Positions 1-5,568 of a stretch of 5,568 nucleotides of DNA are shown here, in pieces. The notes below the pieces were generated by a model. That model made no database searches, had not been told where the DNA came from, and saw only the letters and a program-made list of their open reading frames with translations. The stretch comes from an uncultured Verrucomicrobia subdivision 3 bacterium (GTDB lineage Bacteria > Verrucomicrobiota > Verrucomicrobiae > Limisphaerales > CAMLLE01). The first letter of the stretch is position 1; every line of letters starts with the position of its first letter. Where the stretch lies: contig CAMLLE010000244.1 in assembly GCA_946480555.1 (NCBI GenBank), positions 1 through 5,568 of the forward strand, in the 5' to 3' direction. Made by a program: the position numbers and the translations under genes.

Positions 1-87
1 GGCCGCCGCTCCGCTGCGCGTCGAGCTGCATCCGGTCAGAATCACAGCAAACACAGCCAGAACGAACAATGAGCTCAGTTTTTTCAT
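1..87 (-). CDS. Lipoprotein of unknown function, N-terminal 29 residues only
   Basis: The reading frame opens with ATG at 87 and stays open to the left edge, so only the first 29 residues are visible. They form a textbook lipoprotein signal peptide: a basic start (MKKL), a hydrophobic core at about residues 7-17 (LFVLAVFAVIL), and a lipobox L17-T18-G19-C20. This predicts cleavage by signal peptidase II and lipidation of Cys20, followed by a Ser/Thr/Ala/Gly-rich linker (SSTRSGAAA) typical of an exported lipoprotein. No Shine-Dalgarno-like purine run precedes the ATG; the start rests on the signal peptide. The mature domain lies outside the window, so no function can be given. Its position after a pectin-degradation cluster on the same strand is compatible with a cell-wall-related job, but the 344-base gap argues against a tight operon with the GH28 gene. 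Confidence 0.8.
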   Translation of the reverse strand, partial: MKKLSSLFVLAVFAVILTGCSSTRSGAAA

Positions 88-431
88 ACCATTAGGCGCG
101 GGAACAAGCTCACCCTAAACCACGGCAATGCGCGGACAAGCCTTTGTTGATAGGAAGAAATACTGACGGCCAATCGCCATTCTGCGGCGTTCCCAATCGG
201 CAGATTCCGCGATAAACGCCAAGGCGCAAAGCAGTCAGGACGCGAGGAATGCCGAGGCTTCAGTACGACGTCCTCAAGGCAGGAACGAAGGCGCCACCCC
301 CGGGTGAAGCGCGGAGCAACCCGTGGAATTCCAACAACCATTTCTTCACACCGGCGCAGGCGTCGGGGCTCCGCCGCCAGCCCGCGCTTTCAGTTGCTCT
401 CAGCCTGAACCCGGATGCGAAAATTCCCGAA
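88..431. other. 344-base intergenic region without a convincing gene
   Basis: This stretch separates the stop of the GH28 gene (432-434) from the lipoprotein start at 87. Short open frames cross it on both strands. Their translations are rich in Arg, Ser and Pro, have no recognisable domain, signal peptide or ribosome binding site, and in part run on antisense to the GH28 gene. I see no clear GC stem plus U-tract that would terminate the GH28 transcript. The half nearest 87 should hold the lipoprotein promoter, but no convincing -35/-10 pair stands out. A short sequence at 213-230 resembles a dispersed intergenic repeat and is listed separately. Confidence 0.6.
213..230 (-). repeat. Possible dispersed intergenic repeat of the 'TTTGCGCCTTGGCG' type
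   Basis: On the minus strand this reads TTTGCGCCTTGGCGTTTA. From memory, close variants (TTTGCGCC / CTTTGCGTC / TTGGCG blocks) are scattered between genes in many environmental bacterial genomes and often give rise to spurious small hypothetical proteins. Only one copy is present here, so its repeat nature cannot be shown from the window. The call is an inference from resemblance and could be chance. Confidence 0.25.
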
Positions 432-1724
432 TCATTTCGGCAACCCTTGCACCTCAGCGTTGTGCAGGTTGAAGGGTTCGCCTTTCTGGACATTCACCTT
501 CACGTTCTTCAGCACGACGCCTTTCGCATTCGCGATGGTGAGACCGGTCTGAGCGTTGATTTCCACGTTCTCCAGGACGAACCCGGAAATCGCCGCCTCG
601 GGCAGACCGACAATCAATCCCGCACCGCGCGTCGAATGCGCCTTCAAGTTGCTGATGCGGATGTTTTTGAACTGCGGGGTGGTTTCCGTGACTGGCTGCG
701 CCGCATCGTCCTTCAGCATCTTCAGCTGCGAACTGTTCTGGTAATACGCCGCGAAGGAAATTGCGGGATACACGTTCGTCATGGTCAGGTCAGAGTAGCT
801 GATGTCTTCCACGCGGCCGCCACGATCGCGCCGCGATTTGATGCGAATGCCATTCTCAGTTCCGTCGAACGTGCAATTCTTCACCACCACACCACGCACG
901 CCGCCCACGGTTTCACTGCCGATGGAAAGGCCGTGTCCGCGCCGGAAGACACAATCCGTGATTGTGATGTTCTCACAGGCAAACTCCCGCCCGTCGATCT
1001 TCTTCCCCGCTTTTATCGCAATATTGTCATCGCCCACATCAATCAAGCAGCGGGTGATTGTCACATTGCGGCAAGCGCTTGGATCGATGCCATCAGTGTT
1101 GGCCGCTTCCTCCGGCGCGAGCACTGTCACGTCTTCGATCAAGACGTCGTCGCATTCGGTCGGCACAAAGTGGAACTTGGGCGCGTCGCGCAGGGTGATG
1201 CCGGACATACGGACGTTTTTGGAACGATTCAGCACGACGAGGTTGGGCCGCGGGAGTGTGTAACCGGAGACTTTCTTGCGCGCCGCTTCCGCGGGCACCC
1301 ACCATTTCGCGCCCGAACCGTCGATCGTTCCCTTGCCCGTGATGGTCACGTTATCCAGATCTTTTCCGCTGAGGAACGGTTTGAACGGCCCCTTCTTCGT
1401 GCCGGCCAGAATCTCATCCCACGTCACATCGGCCGGCAGAAAATGCGCCGGCTCGTCGGTCGCTTTCAGCACCGCGCCCGATTCCAGCAGCAGCGTCGTG
1501 CGCGTGCGCATCGTGAGCGGCTGGCAAAGGTAGGTCCCAGACGGAATTTTTACCGTACCCCCGCCCGCTCTGCCGCAGGCGTCCAAGGCCTTTTGAACAG
1601 CAGCAGTGTCGAGAGCCACTCCATCGCCTTTCGCGCCAAATTCGCGGACGTTGAACGAACCGCTTTCCGCTGCGGACAAGCTGAGGGCGAACATCGATGC
1701 GAAGATTCCGAGTGATAATTTCAT
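432..1724 (-). CDS. Secreted GH28 family glycoside hydrolase (polygalacturonase-like)
   Basis: This is a 430-residue right-handed beta-helix hydrolase expected to cleave galacturonosyl linkages in pectin by inversion, outside the cytoplasm. A Sec signal peptide (MKLSLGIFASMFALSLSA, cleavage near residue 19) precedes an N-terminal segment typical of the fold (FNVREFGAKGDG, then an AVQKALDAC helix and GGGTVKIPSGTY, residues 24-65). All four GH28 motifs are present: NTDGID (209-214), GDDNIAIK (231-238), GHGLSIGS (263-270) and RIKS (294-297). These supply the expected Asp211, Asp232, Asp233, His264, Arg294 and Lys296. Repeated beta-helix rungs (NVTITG, NVTITRC, NITITDCVF, VVVKNCTF, VLKNVKV) run through the protein. 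The length fits the bacterial family. The start is chosen because the signal peptide begins there; only a weak GGA lies upstream. The gene stands alone between two long gaps. Family membership is secure, but whether it is an endo- or exo-polygalacturonase, a rhamnogalacturonan hydrolase or a related activity cannot be read from the motifs. Confidence 0.93.
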   Translation of the reverse strand: MKLSLGIFASMFALSLSAAESGSFNVREFGAKGDGVALDTAAVQKALDACGRAGGGTVKIPSGTYLCQPLTMRTRTTLLLESGAVLKATDEPAHFLPADVTWDEILAGTKKGPFKPFLSGKDLDNVTITGKGTIDGSGAKWWVPAEAARKKVSGYTLPRPNLVVLNRSKNVRMSGITLRDAPKFHFVPTECDDVLIEDVTVLAPEEAANTDGIDPSACRNVTITRCLIDVGDDNIAIKAGKKIDGREFACENITITDCVFRRGHGLSIGSETVGGVRGVVVKNCTFDGTENGIRIKSRRDRGGRVEDISYSDLTMTNVYPAISFAAYYQNSSQLKMLKDDAAQPVTETTPQFKNIRISNLKAHSTRGAGLIVGLPEAAISGFVLENVEINAQTGLTIANAKGVVLKNVKVNVQKGEPFNLHNAEVQGLPK

Positions 1725-1898
1725 AAATGCATGTGCGTCCGGACCGGCTGGCGAATCACCTGATGAGCTGGACGAACAGGCGGCACGGCACGGCTTTGCG
1801 AACTGAATGAACGGGCCTGAACGTAGCGGATGCTCCGCGGGAAATCATCGGGGAACCCTTGCAGTCGTGTTTGATTTTTCTGCACACAGCGTCGATGC

Positions 1899-1932
1899 AA
1901 AAAGCGCAGGAGACCATCTGCTCCTGCGCTTT
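1899..1932 (-). terminator. Rho-independent terminator after uxaC
   Basis: A perfect 12-bp inverted repeat (AAAGCGCAGGAG at 1901-1912, CTCCTGCGCTTT at 1921-1932) encloses an 8-base loop. Read on the minus strand, the stem runs directly into a run of five T (1903-1899), giving the classic GC stem plus U-tract. It lies 36-69 bases past the uxaC stop and in the right orientation to end that transcript. On the plus strand the stem is followed by GATCC rather than a T-run, so it should act mainly in the minus direction. It separates uxaC transcription from the downstream GH28 gene, which therefore probably has its own promoter in 1725-1898. Confidence 0.88.
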
Positions 1933-1967
1933 GATCCTAAAACCAGAATGTGGGCTCGCTGAACCCG

Positions 1968-3431
1968 CTACTTACCGCCTTTTCGACGAACCAGCGTGGT
2001 GGTGCTGCCAGCGGGTTTCTCAGCTTTCAAAGCCGGAATTCCAAAATACTGCTTCGCGTTGCTGAAGCAGATGTTCTGCACCATCGTGCCGACGAGCATT
2101 TCGTCATCGGGAATTTCCCCGTTCTCCATGTCGCGGCCAATCAGGTCACAAAGCACGCGGCGGAAATATTCGTGGCGCGGATACGACATGAACGAACGCG
2201 AGTCCGTGATCATGCCAACGAAGCGCGACAGCAGGCCGAGATTCGACAGCGCATTGATCTGCCACTGCATGCCTTCCTTCTGATCGAGGAACCACCAGCC
2301 CGAACCGAACTGCAACTTGCCCGGGATGGTGCCGTCCTGGAAGTTGCCCAGCATCGTCGCAAAGACGTAATTATCCGCCGGGTTGAGGTTGTAAATGATC
2401 GTCTTCGGCAGCGCGTTTTCCTGATCGAGCCGATCGAGATATGCCGCGAGGGATTGCGCCTGAGGATAATCGCCGATGGAATCGAAACCGGTATCCGCGC
2501 CGAGCTGCTTGAACAGCCGTGTGTTGTTGCTGCGCATTGCGCCCAGGTGCAATTGCTTGGTCCAGCCCTTCTCCGCGTCAAGCTTGCCGAAGAACAACAT
2601 CATGAACGCGGCGAACTTGCCGTATTCCTCCGGTGAAGCCGCAGTGCCGCGGCGGGCTTTGGTGAAGATGCCGGCCGCCGTTTTCGGCGAACAGAAATCC
2701 GCGAAACAATGGTTCATGCCGTGATCTGAAATCCGGCTGCCATGCGCGTGGAAGAAATCGTGGCGCTTCTTCAATGCGTCGAGGAAGTCGTTCAAGTTCC
2801 GGATGTCCATGTCCGCCGCAGCTTCCAGCGCCGCCACCCATTTGTTGAAGCCCGCCGGGTTGTCCACCGTGAGCGCCTTGTCCGGACGAAAGGCCGGGAT
2901 CATCCGCGTCGGATGCCCGCTCTCGGCGAACTGGCGGTGATAACGCAGATCGTCGGTCGGATCGTCGGTGGTTCCGACCGTGTCCACGCCTTGCTTCCTG
3001 AGAATGCCCTGCGTCGAAAGCTCCGGAGAACGCAGGCGTTCGTTGGCTTTTTTCCAGATGCGGGTCGCGCTGGCTTCGTCCAGCAGTTCGTCGATGTCGA
3101 AATAGCGTTTCAACTCCAGATGCGTCCAGTGATAGAGCGGATTGCGCAAGGTGTGCGGCACCGTTGCGGCCCAGGCCTGGAATTTGGCAAACGGATCGGC
3201 GTCACCGGTGCAAAAGCGCTCCGCAACGCCATTGGATCGCATCGCGCGCCATTTGTAGTGATCGCCCTCAAGCCAGATTTCGAACAGATTGCTGAACTGC
3301 CGGTTCTCCGCAATGTCCTTGGGCGAAAGATGGCAGTGATAATCAAAGATTGGCTGGTCTTCTGCGAACTGATGGTAAAGCCGGCGCGCCGTGCGCGTGC
3401 CGAGGAGAAAGTCTTCGTGGATAAATTTCAT
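1968..3431 (-). CDS. uxaC: Uronate isomerase (glucuronate / galacturonate isomerase), EC 5.3.1.12
   Basis: This cytoplasmic enzyme interconverts D-glucuronate with D-fructuronate and D-galacturonate with D-tagaturonate, the first step of hexuronate catabolism. The 487-residue product aligns closely along its length with the E. coli enzyme as I remember it: HEDFLL (5-10), QPIFDYHCHL with metal-binding His32 and His34, GDHYKWRAMR (56-65), VPHTLRNPLYHWTHLEL (91-107), VGTTDDP (152-158), SDHGMNH (235-241), QLHLGAMRSNN (293-303), FGSGWWFLDQK (375-385) and TDSRSFMSYPRHEYFRR (409-425), whose Asp410 is the conserved amidohydrolase-superfamily aspartate. There is no signal peptide, as expected. The C-terminus carries about 19 extra residues (469-487) ending in basic VRRKGGK, beyond the usual end near QYFGI. 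The start matches the family N-terminus; an AGG lies about 10 bases upstream. A terminator follows, and a possible operator dyad lies about 60 bases upstream. It links the secreted pectinases around it to intracellular use of galacturonate. Confidence 0.97.
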   Translation of the reverse strand: MKFIHEDFLLGTRTARRLYHQFAEDQPIFDYHCHLSPKDIAENRQFSNLFEIWLEGDHYKWRAMRSNGVAERFCTGDADPFAKFQAWAATVPHTLRNPLYHWTHLELKRYFDIDELLDEASATRIWKKANERLRSPELSTQGILRKQGVDTVGTTDDPTDDLRYHRQFAESGHPTRMIPAFRPDKALTVDNPAGFNKWVAALEAAADMDIRNLNDFLDALKKRHDFFHAHGSRISDHGMNHCFADFCSPKTAAGIFTKARRGTAASPEEYGKFAAFMMLFFGKLDAEKGWTKQLHLGAMRSNNTRLFKQLGADTGFDSIGDYPQAQSLAAYLDRLDQENALPKTIIYNLNPADNYVFATMLGNFQDGTIPGKLQFGSGWWFLDQKEGMQWQINALSNLGLLSRFVGMITDSRSFMSYPRHEYFRRVLCDLIGRDMENGEIPDDEMLVGTMVQNICFSNAKQYFGIPALKAEKPAGSTTTLVRRKGGK

Positions 3432-3489
3432 GCGATAAAAGCCTGCGGCTCGTTGCGGATGGCGTCAATCAACCATTCGTATGAGGCGC

Positions 3490-3504
3490 AAATTGGTTCA
3501 ATTG
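3490..3504. promoter_or_regulatory. Candidate operator dyad upstream of uxaC
   Basis: The sequence AAATTGGTTCAATTG contains a perfect inverted repeat, AATTG (3491-3495) and CAATT (3499-3503), around a 3-base centre. It lies about 60 bases before the uxaC start in the 148-base gap after the DUF4038 gene. The left half AAATTGGT is identical to the half-site of the E. coli ExuR/UxuR operator as I recall it (AAATTGGT-AT-ACCAATTT), but the centre is shorter. A hexuronate-responsive GntR-family or LacI-family regulator is possible. The assignment is inference; an AT-rich dyad of this size can arise by chance. Confidence 0.35.
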
Positions 3505-3579
3505 CTGACTACTCTAGCTCAACTGCGCCAACCGTGGCGACGCGTCATTTGCAGTCTTAAATGAATTTTCTGCACCTGC

Positions 3580-5229
3580 TCACGGCGTCCCGGCCGGACG
3601 TGGCAATGGAAGGTTCGGATCGATGAATGCATTGGGATCGGGCCGGTCCGTTGAACCTCCAACGTTGACGGCACGAATGGCGATGCCGCGTTTGCCGGGC
3701 AATATCACCGAGCGGCCATTCGCATCGACGAAATGGTAACTGTCGCGCTTCTTCGTCACGAACTCCCCTTCCACCGGCGTGATCGTCATGTCCCAGACAT
3801 CGATCACATCGACTTTGAATCGCATGCCATCCGTCACGCCACGCTTGTAGAGCTGGAAGACCCAGTTCGTCGGAGTGGCACGGCCGAAATACGTCAGGTA
3901 ATACTCGCCGGGTTTTCCGGCTGTATCGGGATCGTTCCATTTGTCGATCGGCTCCAAACCTTCCACCGGGCCTTCTTCCAGAATCTTGCGCAGGAAAGCC
4001 AGCCGCGGCGGGCTCTGGCCGCTCAACTTGCCGCCAAAGGAGGTCCATGTGTCTTCGTCCAGCGTGTTGAAGTAATCGCCATGCCCGACATACGTTCCGC
4101 CCGCCGCGCCGCACCAGAAGCGATGAACCATGTCGAAGCCGGTCAGGTCCGCCCACCGATACTTCGCATCGCCTTCATACTTCACTTCATCGTAAACGAC
4201 CGGCTTGCGATAAACGTCCCGGTAAATCTCCGCGCTGCCCGGCGTTTCCACCGCGATGCCGTTCTGCATGCTCACATGCGTGACCCAGGATTTACCGTGG
4301 TCGTAGAGCAACGTCCCGTTGTGAATCGAACGCAGGTGATTGAACGGATCGCACTGCTGCACCAGCGCGCCCAGCCGGTCCCAATCCGCGTCCGTCTTCG
4401 TGCGCAGGAAATCGTATTCGTTCGCGAGCGACCACCAGACGTTCCGAAACGCCGCAAACCGCGCCACCACGTAACGCACGTAACGGTCGTCACCCTCGGC
4501 ATCCATCGTTTCGAATCCCCATTTGCCGTATGGATTGAACAGGATCACGTCCGCCTCGATGCCAAGATCGCGCAGCTGGGCGAGCCGCTTCTCGTAATGT
4601 TGAAAGAACTTCGGATTGAATCGGGCAAGATCCCAACTCCCCGGCCGCCCTTTGCACGGCCAGCGCGGCGGCGCAAATTCCTTCCGATATGGCGTCGGCT
4701 GTTGCGTGATCAACATGCGCGCCTTGTTGAACGGCGACGCCGCGAGCGTGCGCAGCGTTTCCTCCTGCAGTTCGTCGGGTGTATCGATCCAGTTGTAAAT
4801 CGTGGTGCCGATCTGCTTGAACGGCGTGCCGTCGGCATAGGCGAAGTGATACGTGTTGAACACGCGCACTGGGCCGTGATTGCCCCTGCCCGGCGGCGTC
4901 ACCGTGAGTTCGCCCGTCTTGCCCGTCAGCTCCCAGCGATTTGCGCGCGTCTCGTACTGCCAGCGGCCCTGCGCTTCCGGCATGAACCGCACGCGGTAAA
5001 CGCCGTCGCCGTCGTAGAACCCCGGCACTTCCACGCGGCGTTGTCCGTTGTCGAAGACGGCGGAGAACCGCACATCGAGGAACGGATTCCCGTTCGTCGG
5101 ACCGTTCAGCGCGATCTCAAAAATGCCCCACAGTTCCGTCGTGTTGGTGCCGGCGGGCGCCGCTTCAATGCCCGGCATCCACATCGCAACCGCCGCCAGC
5201 GCGGCCAGAATTCGATTTCGCATAATCAT
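3580..5229 (-). CDS. Secreted glycosidase-like protein with DUF5060, DUF4038 (apiosidase-like) and DUF5605 domains
   Basis: The 549-residue protein has an N-terminal signal peptide (basic MIMRNR, then ILAALAAVAMWMPG, cleavage near residue 23). A DUF5060-like beta-sandwich follows at about 29-112 (ELWGIFEIALNG, GFYDGDGVYRVRFMP, GRWQYET). An (alpha/beta)8 barrel of the DUF4038 / GH140-like type spans about 120-400 (FAYADGTPFKQIGTTIYNW, FNKARMLI, VWWSLANEYDF, VVYDEVKYEG, GTYVGHGDYF). A DUF5605-like beta domain ends it at about 440-522 (YYLTYFGR, VDVIDVWDMTITPVEG, ILPGKRGIAIRAV). By analogy with clan GH-A retaining enzymes, Glu271 of the Asn-Glu pair is the likely acid/base and Glu348 the likely nucleophile. 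The start at 5229 is preferred: it overlaps the upstream stop as ATGA and begins the signal peptide; ATG at 5223 is a close alternative. An in-frame ATG at 5298 would add an Arg-rich leader deep inside the upstream gene and is unlikely. A Pro-rich tail (DRPDPNAFIDPNLPLPRPAGTP) ends the protein. The substrate is unknown; the coupled rhamnosidase suggests rhamnogalacturonan side chains or a rhamnosylated glycan. Confidence 0.88.
   Translation of the reverse strand: MIMRNRILAALAAVAMWMPGIEAAPAGTNTTELWGIFEIALNGPTNGNPFLDVRFSAVFDNGQRRVEVPGFYDGDGVYRVRFMPEAQGRWQYETRANRWELTGKTGELTVTPPGRGNHGPVRVFNTYHFAYADGTPFKQIGTTIYNWIDTPDELQEETLRTLAASPFNKARMLITQQPTPYRKEFAPPRWPCKGRPGSWDLARFNPKFFQHYEKRLAQLRDLGIEADVILFNPYGKWGFETMDAEGDDRYVRYVVARFAAFRNVWWSLANEYDFLRTKTDADWDRLGALVQQCDPFNHLRSIHNGTLLYDHGKSWVTHVSMQNGIAVETPGSAEIYRDVYRKPVVYDEVKYEGDAKYRWADLTGFDMVHRFWCGAAGGTYVGHGDYFNTLDEDTWTSFGGKLSGQSPPRLAFLRKILEEGPVEGLEPIDKWNDPDTAGKPGEYYLTYFGRATPTNWVFQLYKRGVTDGMRFKVDVIDVWDMTITPVEGEFVTKKRDSYHFVDANGRSVILPGKRGIAIRAVNVGGSTDRPDPNAFIDPNLPLPRPAGTP
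5226..5229 (-). other. ATGA stop/start overlap (translational coupling)
   Basis: On the minus strand, the ATG of the DUF4038 gene (5229-5227) and the TGA of the rhamnosidase gene (5228-5226) share bases in the sequence ATGA. No Shine-Dalgarno-like stretch lies before this ATG (the preceding bases read ACTGTTTCCAA). Reinitiation by ribosomes finishing the rhamnosidase is the simplest way to start the downstream protein, which implies one transcript for both genes. Confidence 0.75.
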
Positions 5230-5568
5230 TTGGAAACAGTTGAAGTGAACGTGTAATCGCCGGGAACGGCATCGCACACAAGAAAGTCTCCGTCCCAATT
5301 CCGCACGCCCAACCCGGCGGATTGCTCAACGCCGCGGCCGCCTTCGGTCACTTCGGAATCGCGCCGAGCGGGAATGAAAATCTTCGCGCGAGTATTGGGT
5401 GGGATGCGCACAGTCCAGGTCAGCACGTTCCCTTCGCGCCGCCATTCGCTGCGAATTTCACCGTGCATGGTGCGATAACGCGCCTTCGCAAAACTCAAAC
5501 CACTTCCAACGAACGGGCGCAGAACGAATTGTTGAAATCCTGGAGCGTCAGGATCGAGTTCAATCCCG
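5226..5568 (-). CDS. Alpha-L-rhamnosidase (GH78), C-terminal 113 residues
   Basis: The frame is open from the right edge to TGA at 5228-5226, so this is the 3' end of a larger gene. The fragment starts GIELDPDAPGFQQFVLRP, matching the conserved 'aPGF..f..rP' turn after the catalytic barrel of GH78 enzymes. It continues with the C-terminal beta-sandwich signature: LSFAKARYRTMHGEIRSEW, then LTWTVRIPPNTRAKIFIPA, and ends in a GDYTFTSTV strand like the family's usual SGxYxF ending. Family members hydrolyse terminal alpha-L-rhamnose from plant glycans such as rhamnogalacturonan or flavonoid glycosides. The catalytic domain and any signal peptide lie outside the window, so activity and location cannot be judged. 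The first base of the window edge (5568) belongs to a split codon; the codons begin at 5567. It overlaps the next gene by four bases, making a two-gene unit. Confidence 0.87.
   Translation of the reverse strand, partial: GIELDPDAPGFQQFVLRPFVGSGLSFAKARYRTMHGEIRSEWRREGNVLTWTVRIPPNTRAKIFIPARRDSEVTEGGRGVEQSAGLGVRNWDGDFLVCDAVPGDYTFTSTVSK

Noticed and set aside
84..341. An 85-codon minus-strand open frame in the left intergenic gap
   Set aside because: The translation is Arg/Ser/Trp-rich with no domain. It overlaps the lipoprotein start and has no ribosome binding site; part of it is the repeat-like segment at 213-230.
249..1715. A 488-codon open frame on the plus strand opposite the GH28 gene
   Set aside because: Its translation is rich in Arg, His, Val and Phe with no domain or signal peptide. 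The opposite strand encodes an unmistakable GH28 enzyme with every catalytic motif. Long antisense frames are common opposite GC-rich genes.
1758..1782. CTGATGAG followed by CGAAC on the plus strand, resembling a hammerhead ribozyme core
   Set aside because: The second core element lacks the GAAA needed for the catalytic core, the presumed stem II (GCTGGA) does not pair, and no flanking stems I/III were found.
1780..1797. Short tandem GGCAC units (GGCGGCACGGCACGGC)
   Set aside because: Only two to three imperfect five-base units, within the range of chance in GC-rich DNA.
2742..3560. A 272-codon plus-strand open frame opposite uxaC
   Set aside because: It is antisense to the conserved N-terminal half of uronate isomerase and has no recognisable protein features.
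3550..3574. TGCAG...CTGCA inverted repeat after the DUF4038 stop, considered as a terminator
   Set aside because: The stem is only 5 bp with a 15-base loop and no following T-run on the minus strand, so intrinsic termination is not supported.
3733..5256. A 507-codon plus-strand open frame opposite the DUF4038 gene
   Set aside because: The composition is Arg/His/Val-rich and shadow-like, and it mirrors the codon structure of the minus-strand gene with its clear signal peptide and domains. No ribosome binding site is visible.
5230..5298. Extended start for the DUF4038 protein at 5298
   Set aside because: It would add an Arg/Cys-rich 23-residue leader before the signal peptide and overlap the conserved end of the rhamnosidase by more than 70 bases; the ATGA start at 5229 explains the data better.
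5226..5498. A stand-alone 90-residue protein starting at TTG 5498
   Set aside because: The frame continues upstream without a stop to the window edge, and the added 23 residues carry the conserved GH78 segment DPDAPGF, so this is the end of a larger gene.

Overview
The window looks like a plant cell-wall (pectin / rhamnogalacturonan) degradation locus from a GC-rich Gram-negative bacterium. Secreted glycosidases with Sec signal peptides, a lipoprotein with a clear lipobox and intergenic gaps of 150-350 bases suggest Verrucomicrobiota (Opitutaceae or Pedosphaera/Limisphaerales-like), with Planctomycetota or Acidobacteriota as alternatives. The taxonomic guess is inference from protein style only; no marker gene is present.

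All recognisable genes lie on the minus strand, so the window reads from right to left. First (5568 to 5226) comes the C-terminal 113 residues of a GH78-type alpha-L-rhamnosidase, cut by the window edge. Its stop overlaps by four bases (ATGA) the start of a secreted DUF5060-DUF4038-DUF5605 glycosidase-like protein (5229 to 3580), so the two are probably translationally coupled. After a 148-base gap holding a possible operator dyad comes uxaC, uronate isomerase (3431 to 1968), which ends at a strong intrinsic terminator (stem 1901-1932, U-tract 1903-1899). After 243 bases comes a secreted GH28 polygalacturonase-family enzyme (1724 to 432) with all four family motifs intact. A 344-base non-coding stretch (88-431) follows, then the first 29 codons of a lipoprotein (87 to 1) that runs off the left edge.

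Read as a pathway, GH28 would cleave galacturonosyl linkages and GH78 would remove rhamnose from the pectin backbone or side chains. The DUF4038 protein would act on an unidentified glycosidic bond, and cytoplasmic UxaC would isomerise imported galacturonate (or glucuronate) into the tagaturonate (or fructuronate) branch. The rest of that pathway (uxaB/uxuB, uxaA/uxuA, kdgK, kdgA, transporters) is not in the window. No mobile element, CRISPR array, tRNA or rRNA was seen. The least characterised part is the DUF5060-DUF4038-DUF5605 protein coupled to the rhamnosidase; nothing here needs a wholly new system to explain it.
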